Source: Martinezella lusitana (GTDB lineage: Bacteria > Pseudomonadota > Alphaproteobacteria > Rhizobiales > Rhizobiaceae). From it: DNA of 49,055 bases. Below, piece after piece: positions 10,607-19,855 of the stretch. The DNA lies in the NCBI RefSeq assembly GCF_010668395.1, contig NZ_WUEY01000032.1, positions 1 to 49,055 of the forward strand, in the 5' to 3' direction. The notes under the pieces were generated by a model. The model saw only the letters and a program-made list of their open reading frames with translations. It was not told where the DNA came from and ran no database searches. Positions within the stretch are counted from its first letter, which is position 1; the number at the start of each line of letters is the position of its first letter. Both the position numbers and the translations under genes were made by a program.

Positions 10607-11000
10607 TTTGGGTCCAGCGTCCTCGATACTTTTCTCCTTCATTGGCGCCGCTTATGTCCACAGCCGCGGAGAGCAGCTTGGTATCTGCTGCTTTTGATCG
10701 AGCGATGACACGCGGGTTTGCTCGCCGTCGGGCAAAGGACTAGCTGGCCATAGGTATTCATCTGGCTGGCCGGATGAGTGCTAAATTCGCTGACCGCCTA
10801 TTCGAAACGACTGGCGGCGCCGGCACTCCGTTAAGCGTTGCGCTGACCGTCATGCCTTCTCATTCCACGGACGCCCGTTCTTGATTTGGAAATGGTCATC
10901 CCGGTGTCTGTGTGCGTAGTCTCTGTTTGGGAAGCATCGGCTTGGAGACCAAAACGGTCGTAACGGACGCCTTCGGGCATCTGTGTTTGGGAGGAACGAA
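10607..11000. other. Intergenic, no gene seen
   Basis: No frame here has a family resemblance. Two imperfect copies of a CTGTTTGGGA / CTGTGTTTGGGAGG segment occur at about 10921 and 10981; the second supplies the ribosome site of the carboxylesterase. The stretch is probably the scar of the deletion that removed the amidohydrolase plus the esterase promoter region. Confidence 0.35.
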
Positions 11001-12623
11001 ATGTATATTTTGATCGCGCCGCTGCGCGGCGGCAAACGCCTTTTGCTATCCGCGGCAGTTGCTACCGCACTTTTCTCCGCACCATCGGCTTATTCCGCCG
11101 CTGCCCCTCAGGTCGACAGCGGTCAGGAGATACTCGTTGGCACCTCGGCGCCGGGCCTCGCGAAATTCATGGGGATCCGCTACGCGCAGGCGCCGACCGG
11201 CGATCTGAGATGGAAGCCGCCTGTGCCGGCCATAGTAGCGAGCGGTACGGTGGACGCAACCAAGCCCGGGGCCGGATGCCCTCAAGGCAAGAGCCCTTGG
11301 GGTACGCCCTCCTCGAATGAAGATTGCCTTTTCCTCAATGTTACCGTCCCCACGGACGGAAAGGGCATGAAGTTCTGGCAGCGGAAGCCAGTCATGGTGT
11401 TCTTTCATGGCGGCGGCTTTACCGGTGGCTCCGGCGATGTCTATGACGCAGATGCCCTGGCAAAGGAAAACGATGTCATCGTCGTTACCGTCAACTATCG
11501 CCTGGGTGCTCTCGGCTTTTTGGCCCATCCGGCCCTCGATGCGGAAGATCACGTCGTTGCAAACTACGGACTGCTCGACCAGCAGCAATCGTTGCGTTGG
11601 GTTCGCGACAACATCGCTGCCTTCGGCGGCAATCCAAACAACGTGACGATCTTCGGGGAATCGGCGGGCGCGATCGGTATCTATACGCATATCGTATCGC
11701 CGATGGCGGCCGGTCTGTTCCAAAAGGCTATCATCGAAAGCGGCGCACCGGCCGACGAGGCATTGCAGGCCGCGGAAGATCAAGGCAAGACCTTAGCGCA
11801 AAAAGTGGGTTGCCCGGCAGATGCCAGCCCGACAGCCGCCGCCTGCCTGCGAAAAGCCCCTGTCGATGCTCTTGTTTCGGCAGAGGCAACGCCGATCGCC
11901 ACGATCATAGATGGAAAGTTGCTGACGGGACCAATCACCGACGCGCTGAAGGCAGGCGAATACAATCGCGTGCCTGTCATCAACGGTACCAATCATGACG
12001 AGGGCAACCTGATCGCCGGCTTCATGTTCGATCTTTCCGGGGCTCCCTTGGCCGCTAAGGAGTACAACAAGGCGCTCCAGAGCATCGGATCGTTCATCCC
12101 CCGCGTCGGCTTCACCGACGCGGCTATTCCAGCGATCGCAAAGACCTACGACCCGGAGAAATACAAGGTTCCCGGTCTTGCCGCAGCCCAGGTCATCACC
12201 GATGGCGTCATCGCCTGCCCAGCTTATGAGATCAACAGGATCATGGCGAAGTATTCGCCTACCTTCGAATATGAGATGGCAGATACGGATGCGCGTTCGA
12301 TCGTTGCCCCACCGATCAGCTTCCCCTATCGCGCCGGCCATTTCAGCGAGCTGCAATATCTCTTTAATCTCAGCAGCATTACGCTCAAAGGCACGCCTGA
12401 GATGACCGATGCCCAGAAGGCGCTCGGCAAACAGATGCGTGCCTATTGGGCAAATTTTGCCCGCACCGGCAATCCAAGCGGCAAAGGTGCCCCCGCCTGG
12501 CCACGATTTGAAGAGGCCAAGGCCGGTCCTGTGCAATCGCTCAATAAGCCTCAGTCCCGCAGCGTGACCAACTTTGCCACACAGCATCAATGCGACTTCT
12601 GGGCGTCTGTCGAGCGGAAATAA
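11001..12623 (+). CDS. Secreted type-B carboxylesterase
   Basis: A protein of 540 residues, normal for the type-B carboxylesterase/para-nitrobenzyl esterase family, which hydrolyses carboxylic esters. An N-terminal signal (to about PSAYSAAA) implies export. Family landmarks are FMGIRYAQAPTGDLRW, the first disulfide region SSNEDCLFLNV, the oxyanion segment FFHGGGFTGGSGD and the nucleophile Ser in GESAGAIG; the acid is probably in NHDEGNL. GGGAGG lies seven bases before ATG 11001, which is preferred to the upstream in-frame GTG at 10983. It stands alone, convergent with the LysR gene, and may feed alcohols or acids to the downstream operon, but nothing proves that. Confidence 0.88.
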   Translation: MYILIAPLRGGKRLLLSAAVATALFSAPSAYSAAAPQVDSGQEILVGTSAPGLAKFMGIRYAQAPTGDLRWKPPVPAIVASGTVDATKPGAGCPQGKSPWGTPSSNEDCLFLNVTVPTDGKGMKFWQRKPVMVFFHGGGFTGGSGDVYDADALAKENDVIVVTVNYRLGALGFLAHPALDAEDHVVANYGLLDQQQSLRWVRDNIAAFGGNPNNVTIFGESAGAIGIYTHIVSPMAAGLFQKAIIESGAPADEALQAAEDQGKTLAQKVGCPADASPTAAACLRKAPVDALVSAEATPIATIIDGKLLTGPITDALKAGEYNRVPVINGTNHDEGNLIAGFMFDLSGAPLAAKEYNKALQSIGSFIPRVGFTDAAIPAIAKTYDPEKYKVPGLAAAQVITDGVIACPAYEINRIMAKYSPTFEYEMADTDARSIVAPPISFPYRAGHFSELQYLFNLSSITLKGTPEMTDAQKALGKQMRAYWANFARTGNPSGKGAPAWPRFEEAKAGPVQSLNKPQSRSVTNFATQHQCDFWASVERK

Positions 12624-12632
12624 GATCAATGA

Positions 12633-12659
12633 GCGGCGACGACTGTTCCGGGTCGCCGC
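12633..12659. terminator. GC-rich hairpin between convergent genes
   Basis: GCGGCGAC (12633-12640) pairs perfectly with GTCGCCGC (12652-12659) around an 11-base loop, between the ends of the convergent carboxylesterase and LysR genes. No T-run follows on either side, so it may act as a transcription barrier or a Rho-assisted terminator. Confidence 0.45.
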
Positions 12660-12678
12660 CGCAGCCAGCGGATTTAGA

Positions 12679-13566
12679 TCAAGTGCAGTTTAGATGGGCG
12701 AGAAACGCGGCAGCTGCGGGGGTCAGCGCATCGATGCTGCGAACGCAGATCATGAGCCGCCGCTCCGCCCAACGTTCATTCAGTTTCAGAACCTTTACAT
12801 TCAACGATTCAGCATAGCTGGTTGCAACGCTGTCCGGCACGACCGCGATCCCGAGCCCCGCGGCAACCATGCGACTGATCGCGTCGAAACCGGAGGTTCT
12901 GGTGCTCATCCGCAGGGACACGCCGAGATCGGTCGACGCTCGCGTCAGTGCGGTATCGATAGAACTGCCCTTCGGCGCTCCGATATAGTCATACTCCACG
13001 GTATCGGCGAAGCTAACACACTCCTTTGCGGCAAGAGGATGATCGAGGGGTACGAGCAGCGCGAGCCGGTCTGCGCGATAGATAAGCGACGTCAGGTCGG
13101 CGGGAACGATGACGTCGCCATAAATTCCGATATCGGCGGCATTGTCGGCGATGGCGCGCAACGTATCCGGCGTTGTGCTCTCATCAAGCTCAACACGAAC
13201 CTCCGGATAAAGAACAAGAAAGCTTTTGAGATCCTCCGGCAGATAGCGAGCCATGGCGGTGGCATTGGCCTGAACGCGGATGGTACCCCGCACGCCGGCG
13301 GAAAAATCCTGCAGTTCGGCTTCGAGATCGGCAACATTGCGCATGACGAGCCGCGCATGATGCAGAAGCGCCGAACCGGCGGCTGTCAGAAACATGCCAT
13401 TCGGCTTGCGCTCGAACAGCTTGATATCGAAATTCAGCTCAAGATCGGCCAAACGCTTGCTGATGGCCGAAGCCGCGAGATGCTCCCGTTCTGCAGCCTT
13501 GGCGAGACTCGTCTCCTCCGCCACGGCAATGAAAAGACTGAGTGTAATCAAGTCGACACGTGTCAA
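12679..13566 (-). CDS. LysR-family regulator of the TRAP/kinase operon
   Basis: A protein of 295 residues with an N-terminal winged helix-turn-helix (LSLFIAVAEETSLAKAAE ... SAISKRLADLE) and a C-terminal LysR substrate-binding domain. The start is TTG 13566, supported by GGGGAGG five bases upstream; no ATG lies in the first 50 codons. It is divergent from the nine-gene operon beginning at 13905, the standard arrangement for a LysR activator that senses a pathway intermediate and also represses itself. Paired palindromes lie in the shared 338-bp gap. Confidence 0.88.
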   Translation of the reverse strand: MTRVDLITLSLFIAVAEETSLAKAAEREHLAASAISKRLADLELNFDIKLFERKPNGMFLTAAGSALLHHARLVMRNVADLEAELQDFSAGVRGTIRVQANATAMARYLPEDLKSFLVLYPEVRVELDESTTPDTLRAIADNAADIGIYGDVIVPADLTSLIYRADRLALLVPLDHPLAAKECVSFADTVEYDYIGAPKGSSIDTALTRASTDLGVSLRMSTRTSGFDAISRMVAAGLGIAVVPDSVATSYAESLNVKVLKLNERWAERRLMICVRSIDALTPAAAAFLAHLNCT

Positions 13567-13730
13567 ATGGTCCTCCCCAGAGCGCCACGCGTTCCTCCGA
13601 ACGCCTAGCGATCGCTCGAATGTCGTTTAAACTGAAGCATCCCGATTTCAGACGATGCTATCGGCAATCAAGGATGTTCAAGCGCTGTTCGCTGCGCTTT
13701 TGTGTGAACTATAGTCAATACAAGACCTTA

Positions 13731-13752
13731 CGTTCGAACGATAGTCTTATCG
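13731..13752. promoter_or_regulatory. Candidate LysR operator (paired palindromes)
   Basis: A perfect ten-base palindrome CGTTCGAACG (13731-13740) runs directly into a second inverted repeat, CGATA-GTCT-TATCG (13739-13752). Both lie in the gap between the divergent LysR gene and the TRAP operon, about 150 bp from the operon start and about 165 bp from the LysR start. The position fits a LysR recognition site. Confidence 0.4.
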
Positions 13753-13904
13753 CGAGACCTTCGCCAACCGCGCACGCCGGTTCACGAATTGGCAATGGCG
13801 TCCGCATCGCTGTCACGCCATGATACAAACTGACTGAAGAAAAGGCTGAGATCGGCACCAGAGGAACGGCCGCTTGGACAGACATAGGAATGGGAGGAAT
13901 TCAG

Positions 13905-14915
13905 ATGCATATCAATCGCCGTCATTTCATGGGCGGAGCGGCTGCGGCCGTCGCCGCCGCGACCATATCGTCCAGCGCTATGGGAGCACAATTTCGCTAT
14001 AAGCTTGGCCATAGCACGCCGGCCGACCATCCTTTCAGCAAGCGCCTAGTCGAGGCGTCAGCCGAGATTCTCGAAAAGACCAGCGGACGCCTGAACATTC
14101 AGGTTTTCCCGAACAGCCAGCTCGGCGGCGACAACGATTTGTTGTCGCAGGTCCGAAGCGGCGCGGTTGAGTTCTTCCCCGCTGCCGGCCTGATCCTTGC
14201 ATCCGTTCTGCCAGTGACCGCAATCGACGGGATGGGCTTCGCCTTCCCGAACTACGATAAGGTCTGGGAAGCGATGGACGGCGATCTCGGTTCCTATGTC
14301 CGCGATCAGATCACCGTCAATACCAATCTCGTACCGATGAATAAGATGTGGGATCTTGGCTACCGGCAAATCACCAACAGCGCACGCGCGATCAACACGG
14401 CCGACGATCTTACCGGTCTGAAGCTCAGGGTGCCGGGCGCTCCACCGCTCGTCTCGTTGTTCCAGGGGCTTGGTGTTGCGCCCGTCAGCATGCAGTTCGG
14501 TGAAATTTACACCGCGCTCCAGACTAAGGTTGTCGACGGTCAGGAGAATCCGTTGTCCCAGATCGATACCGGCAAGTTCTACGAAGTACAGAAATATATG
14601 TCTCTAACCAATCATGTCTGGGACGGCTTCTGGATCATCGCCAATGGCGCAGCGTGGAAACGCCTGCCGGAAGATATTCAGAACATCGCCAACACGGTCT
14701 TCAGTGAAAAAGCCGTCTTGCAGCGAGCCGATCTTGTTACGCTCAACCAGTCACTCATCGACCAGCTGAAGGGCAAGGGACTGGCGATCAACACGACGGA
14801 AACAGACTCTTTCCGCGCCAAGCTGAAACAGGCCGGCTTTTATGCCAATTGGCGCAAGCAGATCGGAGACGAGGCGTGGACCCGTCTCGAACACTATACC
14901 GGTCCGCTCGGCTGA
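13905..14915 (+). CDS. TRAP transporter substrate-binding protein (DctP family)
   Basis: A periplasmic solute receptor of 336 residues. The N-terminus has a twin-arginine signal (NRRHFMGGAAAAVAA, cleavage near AMGA). The mature protein starts FRYKLGHSTPADHPFSKR, the usual DctP beginning, and includes the ligand-binding block LKLRVPGAPP and the conserved GQENP segment. ATG 13905 follows GGGAGGAA; an upstream in-frame ATG at 13890 overlaps that ribosome site and is rejected. DctP proteins usually bind carboxylates through a conserved arginine (here probably the Arg of LRVPG), so the operon probably imports an organic acid. Export by Tat is less common for this family. Confidence 0.92.
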   Translation: MHINRRHFMGGAAAAVAAATISSSAMGAQFRYKLGHSTPADHPFSKRLVEASAEILEKTSGRLNIQVFPNSQLGGDNDLLSQVRSGAVEFFPAAGLILASVLPVTAIDGMGFAFPNYDKVWEAMDGDLGSYVRDQITVNTNLVPMNKMWDLGYRQITNSARAINTADDLTGLKLRVPGAPPLVSLFQGLGVAPVSMQFGEIYTALQTKVVDGQENPLSQIDTGKFYEVQKYMSLTNHVWDGFWIIANGAAWKRLPEDIQNIANTVFSEKAVLQRADLVTLNQSLIDQLKGKGLAINTTETDSFRAKLKQAGFYANWRKQIGDEAWTRLEHYTGPLG

Positions 14916-14962
14916 CCATAATGTGAAGCAGCCTCAAGGTCGACGCTGATTTGGAGATCGAA

Positions 14963-15868
14963 TTGACAAGTGTTTTGGAAAGCCGGCCGGCCGGCCACCG
15001 TCGTCGCGTCAAGACCGCTGACGGCATCGAACTCGAAGTCAGGGAATGGGGCGATCCGAACGGCCCCGAACTGCTGCTGGTCACCGGCGTTGCCCAGAGC
15101 TACCTGTCCTTCGTCAAGCAGTATTCGGCGCCGGAGATGCAGAAGTTCCGTATCATCTCCTTCGATCCGCGCGGTCATGGCCTCTCAGATAAGCCTTTCG
15201 GCGACCAATGGTACCAGGATGGAAAGCGCTGGTCCGGCGAGGTACAATCAGTCATGGATGCGATGGAGCTGCACAAGCCCATCCTCGCCGGCTGGTCGCT
15301 CGGTGGCCGCATCGTTCGGCAATATCTCGTCGACTATGGTGATACGCAATTGAGTGGTGTCGGCTTCCTGTCCTGCCGCCCGGTGGAGGTGCCCGAGGTC
15401 ATCGGCCCCGGCAACGCTGTCGTCCAGAAACTCGATATCGACGATCTCGGCAGCCGGATCGATATTACCTCGGCTTTCTTGCGTAACTGCTTCGGCCTTC
15501 AACCGGATGCTGACGAATTCGCCTTCGCCCTCGGCTACAACATGGTTTGCCCGTTCGAGATCCGTCAGCAGATCGGAAAATGGTGGACCGAGCCGGCGAT
15601 TTCCGAGGCCGCCCTGCGGCGCGTCACTGTTCCCACCCTCATCGTCCATGGCCGTGATGATATTCTGGTCCTCCCCGATGCTGCAGTCATCACCGCCAGA
15701 CTTATCCCGCATGCGACGCTGAGCCTCTATGACGGATGCGGACATTCAGTCTTCTTCGAAGCAGCCGAGAGGTTCAATGCCGAACTCAGGGATTTCGTCA
15801 AAGACTGTTCCGACCCCGCAGCCGCCCTCGCCACCGCGAAGCGACGGACGATGGCGGCGGCAAGCTAA
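14963..15868 (+). CDS. Alpha/beta hydrolase in the TRAP operon
   Basis: A hydrolase of about 301 residues. Nucleophile Ser is in GWSLGG, the acid Asp probably in HGRDDILVLP and the base His in GCGHSVFFE; DPRGHGLSD is a family landmark. It has no signal peptide and so acts in the cytoplasm. TTG 14963 is preferred because GGAG lies seven bases upstream; an in-frame TTG at 14951 overlaps that site. Relatives are lactonases, ester hydrolases and C-C bond hydrolases of meta-cleavage routes. It sits between the two TRAP transport genes, which suggests it acts early on the imported compound. Confidence 0.87.
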   Translation: MTSVLESRPAGHRRRVKTADGIELEVREWGDPNGPELLLVTGVAQSYLSFVKQYSAPEMQKFRIISFDPRGHGLSDKPFGDQWYQDGKRWSGEVQSVMDAMELHKPILAGWSLGGRIVRQYLVDYGDTQLSGVGFLSCRPVEVPEVIGPGNAVVQKLDIDDLGSRIDITSAFLRNCFGLQPDADEFAFALGYNMVCPFEIRQQIGKWWTEPAISEAALRRVTVPTLIVHGRDDILVLPDAAVITARLIPHATLSLYDGCGHSVFFEAAERFNAELRDFVKDCSDPAAALATAKRRTMAAAS

Positions 15869-15883
15869 TCAGGGAGGGAAGTC

Positions 15884-17770
15884 ATGGCTGGAACGAACAT
15901 CTTGACCAGCGAGACCGTTGGAAAGCCGGCGGATCTCGGTCGGAAGACGGGCTGGATCACGACGCTCGACGAGCTTTTTCTCGGGACAATTTCCGCCATC
16001 GCTGCCGTTTTGCTGGCCATAGAGATCGTCGTGCTCTTTGTCGGCATCGTCGCGCGCTATGCATTCCATCATCCGCTCATCTGGACGGACGAGTTCAATT
16101 CCATCCTGTTCTTGTGGCTGGGAACGCTCGGCTCTGCGCTAGCCCTTCGGCGCTGGCAACACATGCGCATGACGACCTTCGTATCGATGCTTCCCGCGTC
16201 CTGGCAGGATTATCTGTCAGGGTTCGCAGTTGTCATCGTGTTGGTTTTCCTGGTGCTATTGCTGCCGCCCTCGTTCGAGCATGTGCAAACTGAAGCCGGC
16301 GTCATTAGCCCCAGCCTGGAAATATCGATGTTCTGGCGCGCTGCCGCGATGCCGGTCGGCATCGGCCTGATGATCATCGCCGCTTTATTTCGCCTGCGTA
16401 ACATGCCTTTGAAGATATCAATAATTGCGCTCGCTGTGGCGATTGTCGCGACCGGTGCGCTGGCTTTGCTGCAATCTACTTTTCTCGATCTCGATCAGGC
16501 CAATTTGGCGATCTTCTTCCTTGTCGGCGTGCCGCTCATGGTTTTTGTTGGCATCCCGATAGCCTTCGCTTTCGGCGCAGCCACCTTTGCTTACTTGACA
16601 TTGGGCACCTATGTGCCTCCATCAATTCTGGTGGCGCGGCTCGATGCCGGGATGTCTCAGCTTCTTCTGCTCGCCATTCCGACATTCGTCTTCCTCGGCC
16701 TGCTGATCGAAATGACCGGCATGGCGCAGCGTATGATCGCCTTTCTGTCGAACCTGCTCGGCCATGTTCGTGGCGGCCTGCAATATGTGCTTATAGCGGC
16801 GATGTACCTGGTCTCCGGCATATCCGGATCCAAAGCTGCCGACATGGCAGCGATCGCACCGGCACTGTTTCCCGAGATGGAAAAGCTCGGCAACGACCGT
16901 GCCGCCATGACTGCTTTGCTGGCGGCCACCGGTGCTCAAACCGAGACAGTGCCCCCGAGCCTGATCTTGATTGCGGTCGGTTCTGTGACCGGACTATCGA
17001 TCGCCGGATTGTTCACCGCCGGCTTGCTGCCCTCTGTCCTGCTCGGCGTCATGCTTTGCGCCTTCGTCTGGTATCGGACGCGAAAAGCACCCAAAAACGA
17101 TACGCCCTCCGTGAAGCGAAGCGTTTTGTGGAAGAGTTTCTTCGTCGCATTGCCTGCCTTGCTGTTGCCCTTTGTCATTAGAAGTGCCGTCGTTGAAGGT
17201 GTGGCAACCGCCACCGAGGTCTCGACGGTCGGCGCCGTCTATACGCTGCTCGTGGGCCTTGTGCTTTACCGCCAATTCGAATGGAAGCGGCTGTTTCCGA
17301 TGCTGGCGGCGACCGCATCGCTCTCCGGCGCCATTCTTTTCGTGACGGGCGCCGCAACGGGGATGGCATGGGCGATCACCCAATCCGGCTTCTCGCAGAC
17401 ACTCGCCGACGCTATTGCTGAAGTGCCCGGCGGCATGCCGACCTTTATGGCGCTATCAATCCTACTGTTCGCCATTCTCGGTAGTGTCCTGGAAGGCCTG
17501 CCGGCCATCGTTCTCTTCGGACCGCTAATGTTCCCAATCGCCCAAGGTTTGGGGATCAACGACATCTACTATGCCATCGTGGCCATCCTGGCGATGAGCC
17601 TAGGTCTCTTCACGCCGCCGTTCGGCGTCGGCTTCTACATCACCTGCGCCATCGGCGGCGCAGATCCCAATCATGCGATGCGCCATCTCTGGCCCTATCT
17701 CGCAATCCTCACCATCGGAGTGGTGATCATCGCGCTAGTGCCCTGGCTATCGATCGGCTTGATACAATAA
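15884..17770 (+). CDS. TRAP transporter fused permease (DctQM)
   Basis: A protein of 628 residues joining the small DctQ subunit (about residues 25-190, four helices, motif RYAFHHPLIWTDEFNSILFL) to the large DctM subunit (about 205-628, a dozen helices, motifs GVPLMVFVGIPIAFAFG and LFTPPFGVGFYIT). The two parts normally form a sodium-driven importer with the periplasmic receptor. GGGAGGGAA precedes ATG 15884. The gene for the matching receptor is two genes upstream, separated by the hydrolase. Confidence 0.92.
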   Translation: MAGTNILTSETVGKPADLGRKTGWITTLDELFLGTISAIAAVLLAIEIVVLFVGIVARYAFHHPLIWTDEFNSILFLWLGTLGSALALRRWQHMRMTTFVSMLPASWQDYLSGFAVVIVLVFLVLLLPPSFEHVQTEAGVISPSLEISMFWRAAAMPVGIGLMIIAALFRLRNMPLKISIIALAVAIVATGALALLQSTFLDLDQANLAIFFLVGVPLMVFVGIPIAFAFGAATFAYLTLGTYVPPSILVARLDAGMSQLLLLAIPTFVFLGLLIEMTGMAQRMIAFLSNLLGHVRGGLQYVLIAAMYLVSGISGSKAADMAAIAPALFPEMEKLGNDRAAMTALLAATGAQTETVPPSLILIAVGSVTGLSIAGLFTAGLLPSVLLGVMLCAFVWYRTRKAPKNDTPSVKRSVLWKSFFVALPALLLPFVIRSAVVEGVATATEVSTVGAVYTLLVGLVLYRQFEWKRLFPMLAATASLSGAILFVTGAATGMAWAITQSGFSQTLADAIAEVPGGMPTFMALSILLFAILGSVLEGLPAIVLFGPLMFPIAQGLGINDIYYAIVAILAMSLGLFTPPFGVGFYITCAIGGADPNHAMRHLWPYLAILTIGVVIIALVPWLSIGLIQ

Positions 17771-17783
17771 TCGAGGATAATCA

Positions 17784-18803
17784 ATGCCTTCGCACAATGT
17801 CGATTATAGCGGGGAGCCACAGGCTCGTCCGGAAATACGTGTGGCAGTGCTGGACGACTGGCAACGCATCGCCGAACACAGCACCGACTGGTCAGCGCTG
17901 ACGGCTCGCGCGGAGGTGGTATTCTTCCATCAGCCGCTTGGCAGCTCCAACGATGTCGTCAAGGCACTTGCCGATTTCGACATTATCCTGGCGATGCGCG
18001 AACGCACGGCCTTTTCCAATGACGTCATCTCTCGCCTGCCGCGCCTCAAATTCTTCAACATGACCGGTAGGCGCGCCCGGGGGCTCGACGAGATGCTGCG
18101 TCGTGGTATCACCGTCTCGATTACCGGCGGCGGCGAGGATGGCCAGGATACGGCCGAACACGCGCTCGCATTGATGCTTTCCGCCGCCCGTCGCATTCCG
18201 GAAGGCGATGCATCCATCAAGGGGGGCTCGTTCCTGGAAAATGTCCCACCGGGATTTCGCCTGGCCGGCAAGACGCTCGGCATCCTCGGCCTGGGGCTGA
18301 TCGGTGGCCATATTGCAAACTATTGCCGCGCGCTTGGCATGAATGTGATTGCCTGGAGCCGCAGCATGACCGATGACAAAGCCGCGGCCGCCGGCGTGGA
18401 AGCCGTTTCCATTGACGATCTCTTTGCCCGCGCCGACATCGTCTCGCTTCACCTGGTTCTTTCGCCCGAGACGGAAAAGATCGTTGGTCGCGCGCAACTG
18501 TCGCGGATGCGTGACGGTGCCGTTCTGGTCAATACCTCCCGCGCGCCGCTTATCGACGAGCAGCCGTTGCTGGAAGCCCTGCGCAACCGGCGCATTCAGG
18601 CGGCGATCGATGTCTTCAACGAAGAGCCCCTGCCTGCCGAACACCCATTGCGCACCGCTCCAAATGTCGTTTTGACGCCGCATGTCGGCTACGGCACGCG
18701 CGAAATGTACCAGATATTTTACCGCAACAGCGTCGAAAACATTCTGGCATTCCTGGATGGCGCACCCATCCGCCAATACTCATCCGCAAACCATCTGATG
18801 TAG
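17784..18803 (+). CDS. NAD-dependent D-2-hydroxyacid dehydrogenase
   Basis: A protein of 339 residues. The nucleotide-binding motif is ILGLGLIGGHIANYCRALGM. The catalytic triad is Arg in VNTSRAPLID, Glu in NEEPLP and His in TPHVGYGT. The family interconverts 2-keto acids and D-2-hydroxyacids; members act on glyoxylate/hydroxypyruvate, lactate and phosphoglycerate. Here it could reduce a 2-keto acid released by the aldolase, or oxidise the imported hydroxyacid. It has a short extra N-terminus (MPSHNVDYSGEPQARPE) before the domain starts. It is 13 bp after the TRAP permease. Confidence 0.9.
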   Translation: MPSHNVDYSGEPQARPEIRVAVLDDWQRIAEHSTDWSALTARAEVVFFHQPLGSSNDVVKALADFDIILAMRERTAFSNDVISRLPRLKFFNMTGRRARGLDEMLRRGITVSITGGGEDGQDTAEHALALMLSAARRIPEGDASIKGGSFLENVPPGFRLAGKTLGILGLGLIGGHIANYCRALGMNVIAWSRSMTDDKAAAAGVEAVSIDDLFARADIVSLHLVLSPETEKIVGRAQLSRMRDGAVLVNTSRAPLIDEQPLLEALRNRRIQAAIDVFNEEPLPAEHPLRTAPNVVLTPHVGYGTREMYQIFYRNSVENILAFLDGAPIRQYSSANHLM

Positions 18804-18856
18804 CCATTGCGGCGTTCATCCTGGCCCGCAGATCAATGAGCATATGAGGATCCGAT

Positions 18857-19855
18857 TTGAGTAAACTGATCAATAGCCCACGCGACTATGTCGATGAGAT
18901 GTTGAACGGGCTGGTTCTCGCCCACCCGTCCCTTATTCGTCATGGTACGAGCGGGAGAGTGATCCGACGCGTCGACGGCCCTGTCGCAGGAAAGGTCGGT
19001 GTCGTTTCCGGAGGTGGCTCCGGGCATCTGCCGCTCTTCACCGGCTATGTCGGTCCGGGGCTACTGGACGCCTGCTCGGTCGGCAATGTCTTCGAAGGCC
19101 CGAATGTTGCCTCCTGCAGCGAAGCCATTGCCGCAGCCGATACCGGCAAGGGCGTTCTTTGCCTCTATGGGAATTACGGCGGCGACCGGATGAACTTCAA
19201 TATGGCCTGTGAGATGGCTGAGATGGAAGGCATAGAGACCACCACCGTGCTAGGCACGGACGATATCGCCAGCGCCGACGCGGATCAGATCGGAAAGAGA
19301 CGCGGCGTTGCAGGTATAATCTATGCCTACAAGGCGGCAGGCGCGGCTGCCGAGGCAGGTGGCACACTCGCCGACGTCACCGAGATCGCCTGCCGAACGG
19401 TTGAGCGGACCCGGACCCTGGGCTTTGCCTTGGCGCCTTGCACCGTGCCGGGCGCGGCCGGACCGACCTTCGAATTACCGGATGGCGAGATCGAAATGGG
19501 CATGGGTATTCATGGCGAACCTGGAATCTGGCGAGATCGTATCAAGCCTGCCGATGCGCTCGCGGATGAAATGGTCGAACGCTTGCTAGCCAGCGCGCCT
19601 GCAAGCACCGGAACCCGCCTATCCCTACTGGTCAACAGCCTTGGTGCCACCCCACTAGAGGAACTTTATATTCTCTATCGGCGTGTGGCCGCACAGCTTG
19701 GGGCTGCTGGCTGGGAGATCGTGGCACCATTGGTCGGCCGCTATACGACGTCGATGGAAATGGCCGGGGCATCGCTTAGCCTGTGTTTTCTTGACGACGA
19801 AATCGAAAACCTCCTGCAGGCCCCTTCCTCCTGCCCATTCTGGAGGGTCGGCTGA
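18857..19855 (+). CDS. dhaK: Dihydroxyacetone-kinase-type subunit DhaK
   Basis: A protein of 332 residues, the keto-substrate-binding subunit of a dihydroxyacetone kinase-type enzyme. Its key residues sit one position after those of E. coli DhaK: His57 in GGGSGHLP, Asp110 in GNYGGDRMNF and the substrate-binding His219 in GMGIHGEPG. The E. coli motif is GHEP; here it is GHLPLFTGYVG, which from memory is closer to tetrulose (erythrulose) kinases, so a four-carbon or larger ketose is plausible. TTG 18857 is chosen because GAGGA lies six bases upstream. The stop overlaps the dhaL start (TGATG). No DhaM phosphocarrier gene is nearby, so the phosphate donor is probably ATP or a carrier encoded elsewhere. 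Confidence 0.88.
   Translation: MSKLINSPRDYVDEMLNGLVLAHPSLIRHGTSGRVIRRVDGPVAGKVGVVSGGGSGHLPLFTGYVGPGLLDACSVGNVFEGPNVASCSEAIAAADTGKGVLCLYGNYGGDRMNFNMACEMAEMEGIETTTVLGTDDIASADADQIGKRRGVAGIIYAYKAAGAAAEAGGTLADVTEIACRTVERTRTLGFALAPCTVPGAAGPTFELPDGEIEMGMGIHGEPGIWRDRIKPADALADEMVERLLASAPASTGTRLSLLVNSLGATPLEELYILYRRVAAQLGAAGWEIVAPLVGRYTTSMEMAGASLSLCFLDDEIENLLQAPSSCPFWRVG

Noticed and set aside
14951..14962. TTG 14951 as start of the TRAP-operon hydrolase
   Set aside because: It overlaps the GGAG that serves TTG 14963.
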